From a virus, in the IMG/VR virus record IMGVR_UViG_3300025383_000018, positions 19,776-83,775 of that record: a stretch of 64,000 bases of DNA, one strand, 5' to 3'. Each line of letters opens with the position of its first letter. Position 1 is the stretch's first letter. Below, piece after piece: positions 35,673 to 44,827 of the stretch. Made by a program: the position numbers and the translations under genes. Below the pieces are notes generated by a model. The model saw nothing but the letters and a program-made list of their open reading frames with translations, was not told where the DNA came from and did no database searches.

Positions 35673-38504
35673 ATGGCATATACACTAAAATTAGCAAATG
35701 GATCAGTATTGACTGTAGTTGCAAACGGTACTATCAATACTACTGCAACTACTTTGCCAATGATAGGACAAAATTACACAGGTGATTTTGGTTCTATTAT
35801 TGATGAAAATTTTATTCATCTATTAGAAAATTTTAGTAGTAATGCTGCACCAGCCAATCCATTAACTGGGCAAATTTGGTTTAACAGTAGCACAAAACAA
35901 CTTAATGTGTATTACAGTGGAAGCTGGCACACAACTGGTAATACCGGCGGTAATACTGGCCCAGACGGGACCGGTATACAAGGTGCTCAAGGCCCAACTG
36001 GTGCTCAAGGCCCAACTGGACCAACTGGACCCAGTGGACTTAAAGGACCGCAAGGTCCAGCTGGTTTATCTGGGCCACAAGGTCCACAAGGTCCAAGCGG
36101 ACTCAGAGGACCACAAGGTCCAGGTGGCACAGGTCCTACAGGTCCGTCAGGCCCATCTGGTCTAGCAGGAACAACTGGGCCACAAGGTCCACAAGGACCG
36201 CAAGGATCACCTGGGCCGTCTTCATATGTCTATAGTGTAAAAAGTTATGGTGCAGCAGGCAACGGGACCACCGATGATACTCTTGCCATTCAAAGTGCAA
36301 TTAATGCTGCACAAGTAACTGGCGGAACAGTATTTTTTCCTGCAGGCACATACAAGATAACCAGTGCATTAAATTTAATAGTCCCTTCATTAGGGTATTA
36401 TGGCGGAGCTACTCCAGCACACGGGGTCAGAGTTCACTTGTTAGGTGAAGGCCCAGGAGCGTCTACGATTTATCAAGCGACTCGAACTGCCACTGGTCTA
36501 AATGTTTTCCCTAGCTCTTCTACAGATTTTGGCGTTGGTGTTGTTATATCTGGATTAACTTTGTCGGGCGGGGGCGCAAGTACTGGCTCAATACCAAGTA
36601 CCGGTGCTGGTTTGGTCCTAAAGAGCTTATGGTCAGTATCTGTTCGAGATTGTGAATTTATAAGTTGGAATCAAGCTATTGTCGGAACAAACTTAATAAG
36701 TTCCAAATTTGACCGCAATATTATATCATTTAATCAAATGGGATTTAATATTTCTCCCTCAACTGTATCTGGCACTGCAGTGGCTGAATCAAATGCTATA
36801 GAGTTTAATTCTTGTACAGTTTCAAATAATCTTACTTATGGCGGATGGGTAACCGGTGCCGGTACATTTAATTTTATCGGCGGCAGTATTGAAGGCAATG
36901 GTCCTCCAACAAGTCTTGGTGCTGGTTGGGGATTGAGAATTAGTAATTCCGGCGGCAATGGTGCAGCAGGATCTGGAGTTGGTTTTGCACTTCACGGTAT
37001 TTACTTTGAAGGTAATGGCGGAATAGCAGCGTTATGGGTAGATCAAACTGTAAATAGACCAGGTATTTCTGCAACTATTACTGGATGCGATTTCCATCAT
37101 TTGGCAAATGCATACGCAACAAGTCTGTTGTTTTTGCAAGCATCAGTCGACTCTTACGCATTTCCAATAGCAATAATAGGAACAGGGTTTGCCACTACAA
37201 TCGGTGGATATACTCCTACATCATCAAGACCTGCAATTAACAATTACAATCAGGCATTTCCATTGTCATTAGTTGCTTGTAATTTTGGCAGTAGTGTAGA
37301 TCAATATAATCTAGGCAACGGTAATAGATTTGAAGATGGTGCAGAAATTGTAACCCATAGAAATTCTGCAGGTGCACAAGTTGGTGGAGCAGTATTAAGA
37401 GTCGGCAATCCGGTAACCGGGCAAGAAACAGGGTGGGTTGGTAATCCAAATGCAGGCGATCTAGTAGGTGTTTACTCATATATGGTAGGCGATTCTACCC
37501 ATACAAGAGTATGGAGTATGAATCCTATTGTCGATTCTGCGAACGGTGCAACATCTTGGGTATTAGAAGGAGATATGAATTCTACTGTCAATGCTCCTGA
37601 TCCTAGAACAGTAGGACATAATTTAGGTGTTGATATGATGTCCGGCGGTTCTGCAGCTCCTAGTGCAGCATTTTTAGCTGGATCTACTTCGACGTCGAAT
37701 CGTTGGAAGCACGGTATGTGGTTCGACGGAGTGGGCGGACAAACTGGTTCTACACTAATAAAAGCAGCCAATACCACTTCAGGTGTTACTGTAGATTATG
37801 GATTAGATCTAAGTCTTGCTAACATAAATTATCAAGGTGTACGTGTGGGAGCAACTTCTCCAGTACAAAATACACCGGTTGGACTAAGACAATTTGGTAA
37901 TCAGCCTGGATACGATACACTATTTTTACAAAGATCCTCAGACTCTTCTCCTGTAGGATACTATGTTAGGGGTGTAAATGCTGCTAACAGTCAAACAGTA
38001 TTTGCAATTAGTACAAATGGTACCATTACTGCATCTACTGCACAATTTACTGGTAATACTGCAACAAATGTATTGATAGTTAATACCAATGCTACAATTG
38101 GTAGTTCTTTAACATTGAGCGGTAGTTTGTCAGCAAACGGTTCTATAGGTGCAAACGGACAAGTATTAACTTCTACGGGCACAGGAGTCCAATGGACTAC
38201 ACCGTCAGGCGGCGGCAGTAGTTTCAATGGCGGGTATGTAACTAACCCTATTACACTTATAACCGGCGCAACATTGGGATTGAGTGTTGTTGGTAATGTT
38301 GGTGTTAGCGGAAATTTACAAATATCTGGAGCAATCAATGCCGGCGGCGGGTACGGCACAAGCGGACAAGTATTAACTTCTACGGGTACAGGAGTCCAAT
38401 GGACTACACCTGCCACCGGAACTGTTAGCCTTGGCGGTAGTGATTTAGATTTTGGAGATATCAATAGCTCAAATCCTGTTGATATTGATTTTGGAAACAT
38501 ATAA
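35673..38504 (+). CDS. Tail fibre/tailspike with collagen repeats and pectate-lyase-like beta-helix
   Basis: 943 residues. The N-terminal attachment domain (1-85) is paralogous to fibre 1. A collagen-like GPxGPx stretch follows (about 95-185). From about 187 ([29 protein letters not shown]) a pectate-lyase-3 type beta-helix runs to about 550. This fold is used by tailspikes that bind or cut surface polysaccharide. After a further beta domain come two copies of the module [16 protein letters not shown] and a short C-terminus. Enzyme activity is possible but catalytic residues are not identifiable by eye. Confidence 0.8.
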   Translation: MAYTLKLANGSVLTVVANGTINTTATTLPMIGQNYTGDFGSIIDENFIHLLENFSSNAAPANPLTGQIWFNSSTKQLNVYYSGSWHTTGNTGGNTGPDGTGIQGAQGPTGAQGPTGPTGPSGLKGPQGPAGLSGPQGPQGPSGLRGPQGPGGTGPTGPSGPSGLAGTTGPQGPQGPQGSPGPSSYVYSVKSYGAAGNGTTDDTLAIQSAINAAQVTGGTVFFPAGTYKITSALNLIVPSLGYYGGATPAHGVRVHLLGEGPGASTIYQATRTATGLNVFPSSSTDFGVGVVISGLTLSGGGASTGSIPSTGAGLVLKSLWSVSVRDCEFISWNQAIVGTNLISSKFDRNIISFNQMGFNISPSTVSGTAVAESNAIEFNSCTVSNNLTYGGWVTGAGTFNFIGGSIEGNGPPTSLGAGWGLRISNSGGNGAAGSGVGFALHGIYFEGNGGIAALWVDQTVNRPGISATITGCDFHHLANAYATSLLFLQASVDSYAFPIAIIGTGFATTIGGYTPTSSRPAINNYNQAFPLSLVACNFGSSVDQYNLGNGNRFEDGAEIVTHRNSAGAQVGGAVLRVGNPVTGQETGWVGNPNAGDLVGVYSYMVGDSTHTRVWSMNPIVDSANGATSWVLEGDMNSTVNAPDPRTVGHNLGVDMMSGGSAAPSAAFLAGSTSTSNRWKHGMWFDGVGGQTGSTLIKAANTTSGVTVDYGLDLSLANINYQGVRVGATSPVQNTPVGLRQFGNQPGYDTLFLQRSSDSSPVGYYVRGVNAANSQTVFAISTNGTITASTAQFTGNTATNVLIVNTNATIGSSLTLSGSLSANGSIGANGQVLTSTGTGVQWTTPSGGGSSFNGGYVTNPITLITGATLGLSVVGNVGVSGNLQISGAINAGGGYGTSGQVLTSTGTGVQWTTPATGTVSLGGSDLDFGDINSSNPVDIDFGNI

Positions 38505-38507
38505 ATA
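38500..38507 (+). promoter_or_regulatory. Late promoter (TATAAATA)
   Basis: Exact TATAAATA overlapping the end of the tailspike gene, 24 bases before the next fibre ATG. Confidence 0.65.
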
Positions 38508-38531
38508 TAAAATATACTCGAGAATACAGCA

Positions 38532-39920
38532 ATGGCATTAAAATTTAGAAAAGGCACTGCTTCACAAATAGCTAACGTAACCCCTGCGTTAGGTGAACCG
38601 GTCTGGGCGACAGACACTTATACACTCTATATGGGTGACGGAACCACGGCGGGCGGTCACGCAATATCAGGAACACAAGGCCCGCAAGGCGCACAAGGTC
38701 CTACTGGACTTAGAGGACCGCAAGGACCATCGGGTGCGTCCGGCCCAAGCGGACCATCGGGTGCATCTGGTCCACAAGGACCAAGCGGACCATCAGGCGT
38801 ATCTGGACCACAAGGACCAAGCGGACCATCGGGTGCGTCTGGCCCACAAGGACCAAGCGGACCATCGGGAGTATCTGGACCACAAGGACCAAGCGGACCA
38901 AGCGGTCCTACTTTTAATGGCGGAATTGTAACATCTGCCATTACTATTATATCTGGCGCAGCACTAGGATTAAGTGTTGTTGGTAATATTGGTGTTAGCG
39001 GAAACCTACAAGTATCTGGCGCACTCAAAGCAGGTAGTAATTATGGTACAAGTGGACAAGTATTAACTTCTACAGGTACCGGAGTGCAATGGTCTTGCTC
39101 TTCTGGCGGCGGTGGGTCTGGGGCACAAGGACCACAAGGACCGCAAGGACCGTCAGGCCCAAGCGGTGGCGGCTCATTCTCAGGCGGTTATATAGCTAAT
39201 GCAACTACTATTTTAAGTAGTGCACCTGTTGCATTATCAGTAGTGGGCGGTGGTCAATTTGGCGGTAACTTAGGTATCGGCGGCGGAATAAGAGATAATA
39301 GTTTCTCATATGGCACAAGTGGACAAGTACTATCTTCTACAGGCACTGGAGTCCAGTGGACTACGGCATCAGGTGGTTCTGGGATATCAGGATTACATTG
39401 TGATACGTGTCCAAGACTTGGCGGGAATCTGAATTTATTTAATCATAGTATTGGTGGTACTGGTAACGTACAAGTCTATGGTGGCATAAGCGGTCTTACT
39501 GTCACTTCTTTTGGGGATGCGTCAGTATTTGGAAATCTGTCAGTATATGGTAATATTGCAATATTTAATAATAGAGGCATAATCGATAACAATTATTCGC
39601 TTGGCACAAGTGGACAAGTACTATCTTCTACAGGAACTGGAATACAATGGATTACAGCGTCAGGTGGCGGCGGTGGGTCCGGCATAACATCAGTTTCACA
39701 AGATACCAATCCTTCATTGGGCGGCAGTTTAAGTTTGAACAACCACAATATCACTGGTACAGGCGGAATTAGTATAACTGGTACAGTTACTGCTACTCAA
39801 GCTAATATCGGCGGAAATGCAGTAGTAACTTCTAGCCAAACTAGAAACATATTTGTAAGTAGTTCAGCACCATCATCGGGGCAAGGTGCTATTGGCGATA
39901 TTTGGATTAAATATAGTTAA
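38532..39920 (+). CDS. Tail fibre 2, collagen-like with repeated modules
   Basis: 462 residues. The N-terminus ([20 protein letters not shown]) is a fibre attachment motif found at the start of many phage fibres. A collagen-like region (about 42-128) follows, built from a 12-residue unit. Three repeats of a module ending in TSGQVL(T/S)STGTG(V/I)QW then appear at about 172, 260 and 357, with a second short GPQGPS stretch near 197-212. The C-terminus is small and Gly/Ser-rich. Segments are nearly identical to the end of the preceding spike, which suggests exchange or duplication between the fibre genes. It lies directly before the sedolisin gene. Confidence 0.78.
   Translation: MALKFRKGTASQIANVTPALGEPVWATDTYTLYMGDGTTAGGHAISGTQGPQGAQGPTGLRGPQGPSGASGPSGPSGASGPQGPSGPSGVSGPQGPSGPSGASGPQGPSGPSGVSGPQGPSGPSGPTFNGGIVTSAITIISGAALGLSVVGNIGVSGNLQVSGALKAGSNYGTSGQVLTSTGTGVQWSCSSGGGGSGAQGPQGPQGPSGPSGGGSFSGGYIANATTILSSAPVALSVVGGGQFGGNLGIGGGIRDNSFSYGTSGQVLSSTGTGVQWTTASGGSGISGLHCDTCPRLGGNLNLFNHSIGGTGNVQVYGGISGLTVTSFGDASVFGNLSVYGNIAIFNNRGIIDNNYSLGTSGQVLSSTGTGIQWITASGGGGGSGITSVSQDTNPSLGGSLSLNNHNITGTGGISITGTVTATQANIGGNAVVTSSQTRNIFVSSSAPSSGQGAIGDIWIKYS
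38745..38915 (+). repeat. 36-bp tandem repeat encoding a collagen-like 12-residue unit
   Basis: About four and a half in-frame copies of a 36-base unit encoding [10 protein letters not shown](A/V)S, with A and V alternating between copies. Synonymous differences are few, so the array is recent or kept uniform. Copy number could vary by slippage and change fibre length. Confidence 0.8.
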
Positions 39921-39922
39921 AA

Positions 39923-41329
39923 ATGAGTGATACCATTCAATCAATCCAAGCCAATGTAAATTCTTACTTAACTGTATACGGCACTGATCCCAACTATACT
40001 CACGTTGCAGATGCAGGGATGACCCCTCCGCAGATCTCAACTGCGTATAATATGCCAGCTAGCAATGGCGCTGGTGTAAAAGTTGGTGTTATTAGTTTGG
40101 GTGGTGGATTTTTACAAAGTGATCTTAATAGTTCGTTATCGGACATAGGCTTGACTGCTCCTACCATACGAAAAGTTTTACTCGATGGAGCATCTGGTGT
40201 TTTTAATCCATCAGATAACGGCAGCGGAGAAAATACTTTAGATTTATATTGCGTGGCAGGATTAGTTCCATCAGCTAATATTTCAATTTATATATCAGGC
40301 GGAATTCTTCCAAGTTTATTTGCAGATCCAGTATATGCAGCAAGTTATAATGCTGCGCATCCAACAGGATTTGCAAATGCAGTCCAAAGAGCGATCGACG
40401 ATAATGTTGATGTTATTAGTATTAGTTGGGGGTATGCTGAAAAGTTAGTTCAAAGCGGGACTTCATATTATTTAGGTGATTTTCTTGCTAATACTTTTGC
40501 CAACGCAGCCGCAAAAGGCATAACCGTTGTTGTAGCATCAGGCGACAACGGATCGGAGCCAACTACCGGTACTCCTTTAACAGAAGTGCAATACCCTGGC
40601 TCAAGCCCTAACATAATAAGTGTAGGCGGAACGCATTTATCTTTTGGTACAGGAAATGTACGTGCAAGTGAAGTACCAGAATCTCATGCAGTTGATCCTG
40701 GATTTCCAACTACTTGGGGCGGTGGTGGTGGATTGAGTACTTATGTACCAGTGCCAAGTTGGCAGTCAGGTCTTACTTATAGAACTTATCAAGCATCTAC
40801 AAATACAACAGGTAGTCCTACTTCACTAACATACAGAGGTGTGCCTGACATAGCTGGTCCCATGAATGCCTATGGATTGTATATGAATGGTTCTATCGGC
40901 GGATTTGGTGGTACCAGTGCAGCCGCACCAATGATGGCTGGTATGATAGCACGTTATGTAGCATTAACAGGCAAACGACCAACACAACCATTGGGACCGT
41001 TATTTTACGGTAATACCACTGCTTTCTACGATATTACAACAGGTAACAATGATACAAATGTAAGTATTATTGGTTATGCATCTACTGTAGGATGGGATCC
41101 GGTAACCGGATTGGGTGCACCTTACAGTGATTTAGTGTATAATATATATTCCAATGCAATAGGTAGTAGCGGTAATGTTGTTTCCACTGGTTCTAATATA
41201 CGTGTCAAAACAGATGCAACTACGTGGGCTAATGTTACTGCAGTATATGTTAAAACAGATGCAACTACTTGGAGACCTGCTAACATAAGTACAAAAACTA
41301 ATTCAACTACTTGGCAAGGAATTTTTTAA
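39923..41329 (+). CDS. Sedolisin-type (S53) serine protease
   Basis: 468 residues. The S53 catalytic set is complete: Glu103 and Asp107 in SGENTLDLYC, oxyanion Asp208 in VVASGDNGS, and the nucleophile Ser332 in GFGGTSAAAPMMAG. The calcium site is suggested by FYDITTG (about 368-374) and GWDPVTGLGAP (390-400). The usual N-terminal prodomain of about 180 residues is absent: the catalytic domain starts near residue 25, and there is no signal peptide. The C-terminal 40 residues contain three short repeats of the kind VKTDATTW, as found in phage fibre ends. It lies three bases after fibre 2 on the late strand, so it is probably virion-associated. The substrate is unknown. Confidence 0.88.
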   Translation: MSDTIQSIQANVNSYLTVYGTDPNYTHVADAGMTPPQISTAYNMPASNGAGVKVGVISLGGGFLQSDLNSSLSDIGLTAPTIRKVLLDGASGVFNPSDNGSGENTLDLYCVAGLVPSANISIYISGGILPSLFADPVYAASYNAAHPTGFANAVQRAIDDNVDVISISWGYAEKLVQSGTSYYLGDFLANTFANAAAKGITVVVASGDNGSEPTTGTPLTEVQYPGSSPNIISVGGTHLSFGTGNVRASEVPESHAVDPGFPTTWGGGGGLSTYVPVPSWQSGLTYRTYQASTNTTGSPTSLTYRGVPDIAGPMNAYGLYMNGSIGGFGGTSAAAPMMAGMIARYVALTGKRPTQPLGPLFYGNTTAFYDITTGNNDTNVSIIGYASTVGWDPVTGLGAPYSDLVYNIYSNAIGSSGNVVSTGSNIRVKTDATTWANVTAVYVKTDATTWRPANISTKTNSTTWQGIF

Positions 41330-41341
41330 GGAGATTCTAAA

Positions 41342-41518
41342 ATGACTGAACAGAAAAAATCAACTAATCCATTTATTAATATGGCCAATGCAGCCAAAGC
41401 AGCTGCAGCGCAACCAAAAGTTCCAGGTTCAAAAACATCAGCAGTACAGGCTGCAAAATTCAAACCACAAGTACAAATGAATAGACCGACAAAACGTGCT
41501 GCGGGACGTGGCGGTTAA
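41342..41518 (+). CDS. Small basic protein, end of late block
   Basis: 58 residues, ATG at 41342 with AAGGAG upstream, TAA at 41518. It is Ala/Lys/Gln-rich with no acidic residues after residue 3, ending in RPTKRAAGRGG. It is likely disordered and could bind nucleic acid or another virion protein. The function is not recognised. Its stop codon overlaps that of the convergent gene within the same TTAA. Confidence 0.6.
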   Translation: MTEQKKSTNPFINMANAAKAAAAQPKVPGSKTSAVQAAKFKPQVQMNRPTKRAAGRGG

Positions 41519-41769
41519 TTCTTACTAGTATTTCCCCACTTTAGGGCCCAGTAAGTAGCAAGATCGGGCTCTAAATTAGCAGTAATATGTACTCGATACC
41601 CATATGTTCTATGGTCGAGACTTACAGTCCATTGGGGATCGGGTCGACTATTTTCCATAATCCATCGACCTGCATCAGTTTGTTGCCATTGCCAAACTGG
41701 CTCAGCAGCATAAATCTCAGGATCTTCACAGTCAGACATAGTAAAACTGTGCACAACTAATTTTGTCAT
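41515..41769 (-). CDS. Small conserved phage protein (ends ALKWGN)
   Basis: 84 residues. It contains PVWQWQQTDAGRWIMENS and a C-terminal YWALKWGN. The C-terminal pattern recurs in the protein at 46149-46451 (FTLKWG), so the two seem to be distant paralogues of a small family found in T4-like phages. The function is unknown. The start overlaps the thyA stop by four bases. Confidence 0.6.
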   Translation of the reverse strand: MTKLVVHSFTMSDCEDPEIYAAEPVWQWQQTDAGRWIMENSRPDPQWTVSLDHRTYGYRVHITANLEPDLATYWALKWGNTSKN

Positions 41770-42665
41770 ACTGCCATTGGTGCGTGTATTGCACTGTGAG
41801 ATTGATAATTATCCAGTCGGATATCACTCATAGTAAACTTATCGATATCAGTAATATCAGGATTTAACCAAAGTTGTGGCGCAGGCAAGGGTTCACGCTT
41901 CAATTGTTCTTTTGCCTGATCTACATGGTTTAGGTATATGTGTGCGTCGCCTAGTACGTGAACGAACTCTCCTACCTGTAATTCGCACACTTGAGCTATC
42001 AGATGCGTAAGCAAGGAATAGCTGGCAATATTGAAAGGTACACCTAAAACCATATCACAACTTCTTTGATACATTTGGCAACTTAGTCGGCCATCTGTAA
42101 CAGAGAACTGCGCAAATACGTGGCAAGGAGGTAATGCCATTTGATCTAACTCTCCAGGATTCCACGCACTTAATATATGTCTGCGTCCGTTGGGATCGCT
42201 TTTAATTCCTTCGATTAACTGTACAAGTTGATCTATTTCATAACGATCTGCGGCAACACGGGTACCTCCTAAATGAGCAGGGCCCATATCTTTTTGTTCT
42301 GTATATTTCCTCCAGTGCCTCCACTGTACTCCGTATATACGACCTAAGTCTCCATCATAATTGGCTCGAGGTTGCCAATATGGTGCTGTGGCATTGGCAG
42401 TCCAGATGGTGTCTTTCACTGAGTTTCTATCCCCGTGTAAGATTTCCCGTAGGCGTCGTTCGTCCCCTGAACCTTCAATAAACCACAACAACTCTGATAC
42501 AACACTACGCCACGCTAGTTTTTTAGTAGTAACTGCAGGAAAGCTTTGACTGAGATCATAGCGTTGTTGCATACCGAATAAACTAATAGTTCCTGTTCCG
42601 GTTCTATCCGATTTAGTCGTGCCTTGGGTTAATACTTGCTCTAGCGCAGTTAAATATTGTTGCAT
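41766..42665 (-). CDS. thyA: Thymidylate synthase ThyA
   Basis: 299 residues, with the family's catalytic Cys at 181 in LPPCHVFAQF and the dUMP-binding segment QRSCDMVLGVPFNIASYSLL after it. The N-terminal RTGTGTISLFG and the folate-site GDAHIYLNH are also present. It methylates dUMP to dTMP using methylene-tetrahydrofolate, giving dihydrofolate that the adjacent DHFR recycles. The phage thus secures its own thymidine supply. It lies three bases after the DHFR gene, as a coupled pair. Confidence 0.96.
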   Translation of the reverse strand: MQQYLTALEQVLTQGTTKSDRTGTGTISLFGMQQRYDLSQSFPAVTTKKLAWRSVVSELLWFIEGSGDERRLREILHGDRNSVKDTIWTANATAPYWQPRANYDGDLGRIYGVQWRHWRKYTEQKDMGPAHLGGTRVAADRYEIDQLVQLIEGIKSDPNGRRHILSAWNPGELDQMALPPCHVFAQFSVTDGRLSCQMYQRSCDMVLGVPFNIASYSLLTHLIAQVCELQVGEFVHVLGDAHIYLNHVDQAKEQLKREPLPAPQLWLNPDITDIDKFTMSDIRLDNYQSHSAIHAPMAV

Positions 42666-42668
42666 AAT

Positions 42669-43175
42669 TTAATATGAATTAAAAGGATTGATGTTTTTGT
42701 AAGTAGTCCAGTTACACTTCCTATCAGTACTAGGAGCTGCACCTGTTGCTCTGAATAAGCTCAAATACTTTCTCAAGTCAATTTGAACATCTACTCTACA
42801 TTGAGTTTTGAAATGCGTAATATGTGCTTCTTGCACAATATCTTTTGTGGCCATTAAAATATCTGGCCCACCTATAATCCAAACAGTCTTGGTGGGATTT
42901 TCTGCTTGTATATTTTTAACACGTTCAGCTATGTCACCTCGAATTGTTTTTACACCGTGACCAAATAAAGGCCTATTGGTAACTACGTAAGTAGTCCTGT
43001 CGGCCAACGGCTTAGGCATCTTGGGATCATCCCAGGTCTTACGACCCATTATGACTATATGTCCCTGTGTTTGTTCTTTGAAGTATTGTAAATCTTCGGA
43101 ATGACTGGGCCACGGTAGTGTACCGTTAAAGCCCATTCCACCCCAATAATCTACAGCAAAAATTGCCTTGATCAT
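42669..43175 (-). CDS. folA: Dihydrofolate reductase
   Basis: 168 residues. The N-terminus has IFAVDYWGGMGFNGTLPWPS, followed by GHIVIMGRKTWDD and WIIGGPDILM, the usual DHFR core. The acidic substrate-binding residue is the Glu or Asp in the SEDLQYFKEQT helix. It reduces dihydrofolate to tetrahydrofolate with NADPH and pairs with ThyA. Phage forms exist in T4 as frd. The start overlaps the stop of the gene at 43172 by four bases. Confidence 0.94.
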   Translation of the reverse strand: MIKAIFAVDYWGGMGFNGTLPWPSHSEDLQYFKEQTQGHIVIMGRKTWDDPKMPKPLADRTTYVVTNRPLFGHGVKTIRGDIAERVKNIQAENPTKTVWIIGGPDILMATKDIVQEAHITHFKTQCRVDVQIDLRKYLSLFRATGAAPSTDRKCNWTTYKNINPFNSY

Positions 43176-43507
43176 AATTTTGATAATATTCTATCTGTCT
43201 CTGGTTGTACTGTACGCTCTACTAGATCAATATCCACAAAAAAGTCAACGTTGTCGATGTACATATCTAAATCAGTAAGTCTGGATTGTACGTGATCTTC
43301 TACTTCTGTAGGATCCGCTCCTTCGCTTAATAATTTTTTAATATCTACAGTAATAATAGTTCCGTCTTTAAGATACACCATTAGTTTTTCTAATACGTGT
43401 ATTGGTACTTCTTGTTTGTCAACGTCCTTAAGAATATTTTTCCAAGTTGTCTTTGGATTAAGCGTCAGCTTTTTCGACTTTGGTTTTTTTGGTTTTTCTT
43501 GTGCCAT
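43172..43507 (-). CDS. Hypothetical protein, lysine-rich N-terminus
   Basis: 111 residues. The first 20 are Lys/Pro-rich and the rest is acidic and helical (LEKLMVYLKDGTIITVDIKK, MYIDNVDFFVDID). It overlaps the preceding gene by about 50 bases, so the two are coupled. No family is recognised. Confidence 0.55.
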   Translation of the reverse strand: MAQEKPKKPKSKKLTLNPKTTWKNILKDVDKQEVPIHVLEKLMVYLKDGTIITVDIKKLLSEGADPTEVEDHVQSRLTDLDMYIDNVDFFVDIDLVERTVQPETDRILSKL

Positions 43508-44150
43508 TTTCTTTTTTAGTACCAGTTAGTGCAGTTGCTTCTTTCTGCAAACGATCTGCTTCGGCTAGTAAAGCCTTGGCATCTGCCGTCATTTTTTGAG
43601 CCTGTGCTAATCTTTGTTGAGCTAGCTGTTCATCTGTTAACACTTCAGTCAAATCAACCGGTGTGTTTGGTACTACTGCAGGTTGGCTGCGACTTTCGCG
43701 AGGCACTCGAACTTCACCTGGAGTACGACCTTCTTGAACTCTACGTTTGCCAGTCATCCCGGCAGCATTGTCCAAATCGGCCATTTCTTTAACGGCTTCT
43801 TCGCCCGCAGACATCTTGTCAAGGATGCTGTTAAGTTCGTCTAATCTAACAGTACTCTTTACATTTGGTGTAACGATAACTTGGTTAGTTGGGACTTTCT
43901 TAATCATTTGTTCTTTGTGTAGAGTTTCCAATGCGTTGTTGCCATCGCTTAGTGTGACTCTGAACAAATAATCACTGAACTCTTTGGCTTGTTGGCCGCT
44001 TTCAGATTCCAAAGCAGTCATGATATCATCATGGATATGACGTGGAAGTGTGTCAGGATAAATGACCAAGCACATATGTGGTTCGCCTGGAACGGTTCTG
44101 AATAATAGAATACATTTTTTGTTGTTGTGTTTACCTACGTGTTTGATCAT
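43458..44150 (-). CDS. Hypothetical phage protein with C-terminal coiled coil
   Basis: 230 residues. The N-terminal part (KCILLFRTVPGEPHMCLVI, LPRHIHDDIMTALES) is globular. The middle (115-170) is likely disordered, and the end (about 175-215) is a helical Ala/Gln/Leu-rich coiled coil followed by a Lys-rich tail. The protein pattern is conserved in T4-like aquatic phages as far as I recall, but its role is not known. SD AAGGA precedes the ATG. Confidence 0.6.
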   Translation of the reverse strand: MIKHVGKHNNKKCILLFRTVPGEPHMCLVIYPDTLPRHIHDDIMTALESESGQQAKEFSDYLFRVTLSDGNNALETLHKEQMIKKVPTNQVIVTPNVKSTVRLDELNSILDKMSAGEEAVKEMADLDNAAGMTGKRRVQEGRTPGEVRVPRESRSQPAVVPNTPVDLTEVLTDEQLAQQRLAQAQKMTADAKALLAEADRLQKEATALTGTKKENGTRKTKKTKVEKADA

Positions 44151-44169
44151 GATATTATCCTTGAATTGC

Positions 44170-44487
44170 TTATTGTGGTGCTACTGTGCTATCTGCTACA
44201 GGTGCTGCATCTACAGGAACATCCGAGGTAGTTTCTGGTGCAGTTTCTTCAGTTGCTTCTTGTGTAGCTTCAGGAGCTCCAACTGCGCCGACGCTTACTA
44301 AGAAGTTAAAAATTCTTTCATAAGAACCGCCAATGCTAGAAAAATCGCCTGGTTGATATGCACCACGTTGAGAAGCCAATTGAATTGCTTGAAGTGCTAC
44401 TACCATATCATTGATAGGTAATTGAATTTGGGTTTGTGCAGGTGCAGCTTCTGCTGTATCTGGTGTTGTTTGGATATCGTCTGACAT
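44170..44487 (-). CDS. Hypothetical acidic protein
   Basis: 105 residues. A central globular part (LPINDMVVALQAIQLASQRG, then SYERIFNFLVSVGAV) lies between low-complexity Ala/Glu/Thr/Pro tails. The start ATG has GGAG eight bases upstream. A late-type box (AGTAAATA) 29 bases upstream suggests late expression. No family is recognised. Confidence 0.55.
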   Translation of the reverse strand: MSDDIQTTPDTAEAAPAQTQIQLPINDMVVALQAIQLASQRGAYQPGDFSSIGGSYERIFNFLVSVGAVGAPEATQEATEETAPETTSDVPVDAAPVADSTVAPQ

Positions 44488-44516
44488 TATATATACTCCA
44501 TTAATTAATGTACAAA

Positions 44517-44524
44517 TATTTACT
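44517..44524 (-). promoter_or_regulatory. Putative late promoter (AGTAAATA)
   Basis: AGTAAATATT on the minus strand, 29 bases before the ATG at 44487; 6 of 8 positions of the late box. Confidence 0.35.
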
Positions 44525-44548
44525 CTATTTTGTCAGGTACGAAATTTT

Positions 44549-44827
44549 TTATTCCCACTTGTTGATTTGGTCTAATAATAAACTAAAATAAGACGCTTCA
44601 CTGTGAACTTCAAAGGCCGCACACTTGTGCATTTCTGCTGTTTTACCGGAAGAATTATAAATGTCACCTAACCAAAATCGACCTTCTAAGTTTTCGTATA
44701 TCCAGTCTTTGATATGTTTTTCTGTAGTGCTGATATTAAACGGTACTTGAGAAAAATGGGGAGGGAGATGGTCGACCTCCCTTAACCCAAACACATTTAA
44801 CGGATTGATTTCTCCGTGTTTAAGCAT
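44549..44827 (-). CDS. Hypothetical phage protein
   Basis: 92 residues. The region FNISTTEKHIKDWIYENLEG, followed by RFWLGDI and AAFEVHSEASYFSLLLDQIN, has the look of a small conserved protein of T4-like phages. No function is known to me. The start overlaps the stop of the VWA gene by one base, so it is in the same operon. Confidence 0.55.
   Translation of the reverse strand: MLKHGEINPLNVFGLREVDHLPPHFSQVPFNISTTEKHIKDWIYENLEGRFWLGDIYNSSGKTAEMHKCAAFEVHSEASYFSLLLDQINKWE

Noticed and set aside
37991-38617. 208-codon minus-strand frame across two fibre genes
   Set aside because: Antisense to two clear fibre genes, with a Pro/Val/Leu composition that comes from their Gly/Thr/Asn codons.
38745-38915. 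Regular repeats that could be mistaken for a CRISPR array
   Set aside because: The 36-base units are contiguous without spacers and code for a collagen-like sequence in frame.
34009-41329. Diversity-generating retroelement acting on fibres
   Set aside because: No reverse transcriptase and no template repeat with adenine-specific changes were seen in the window.
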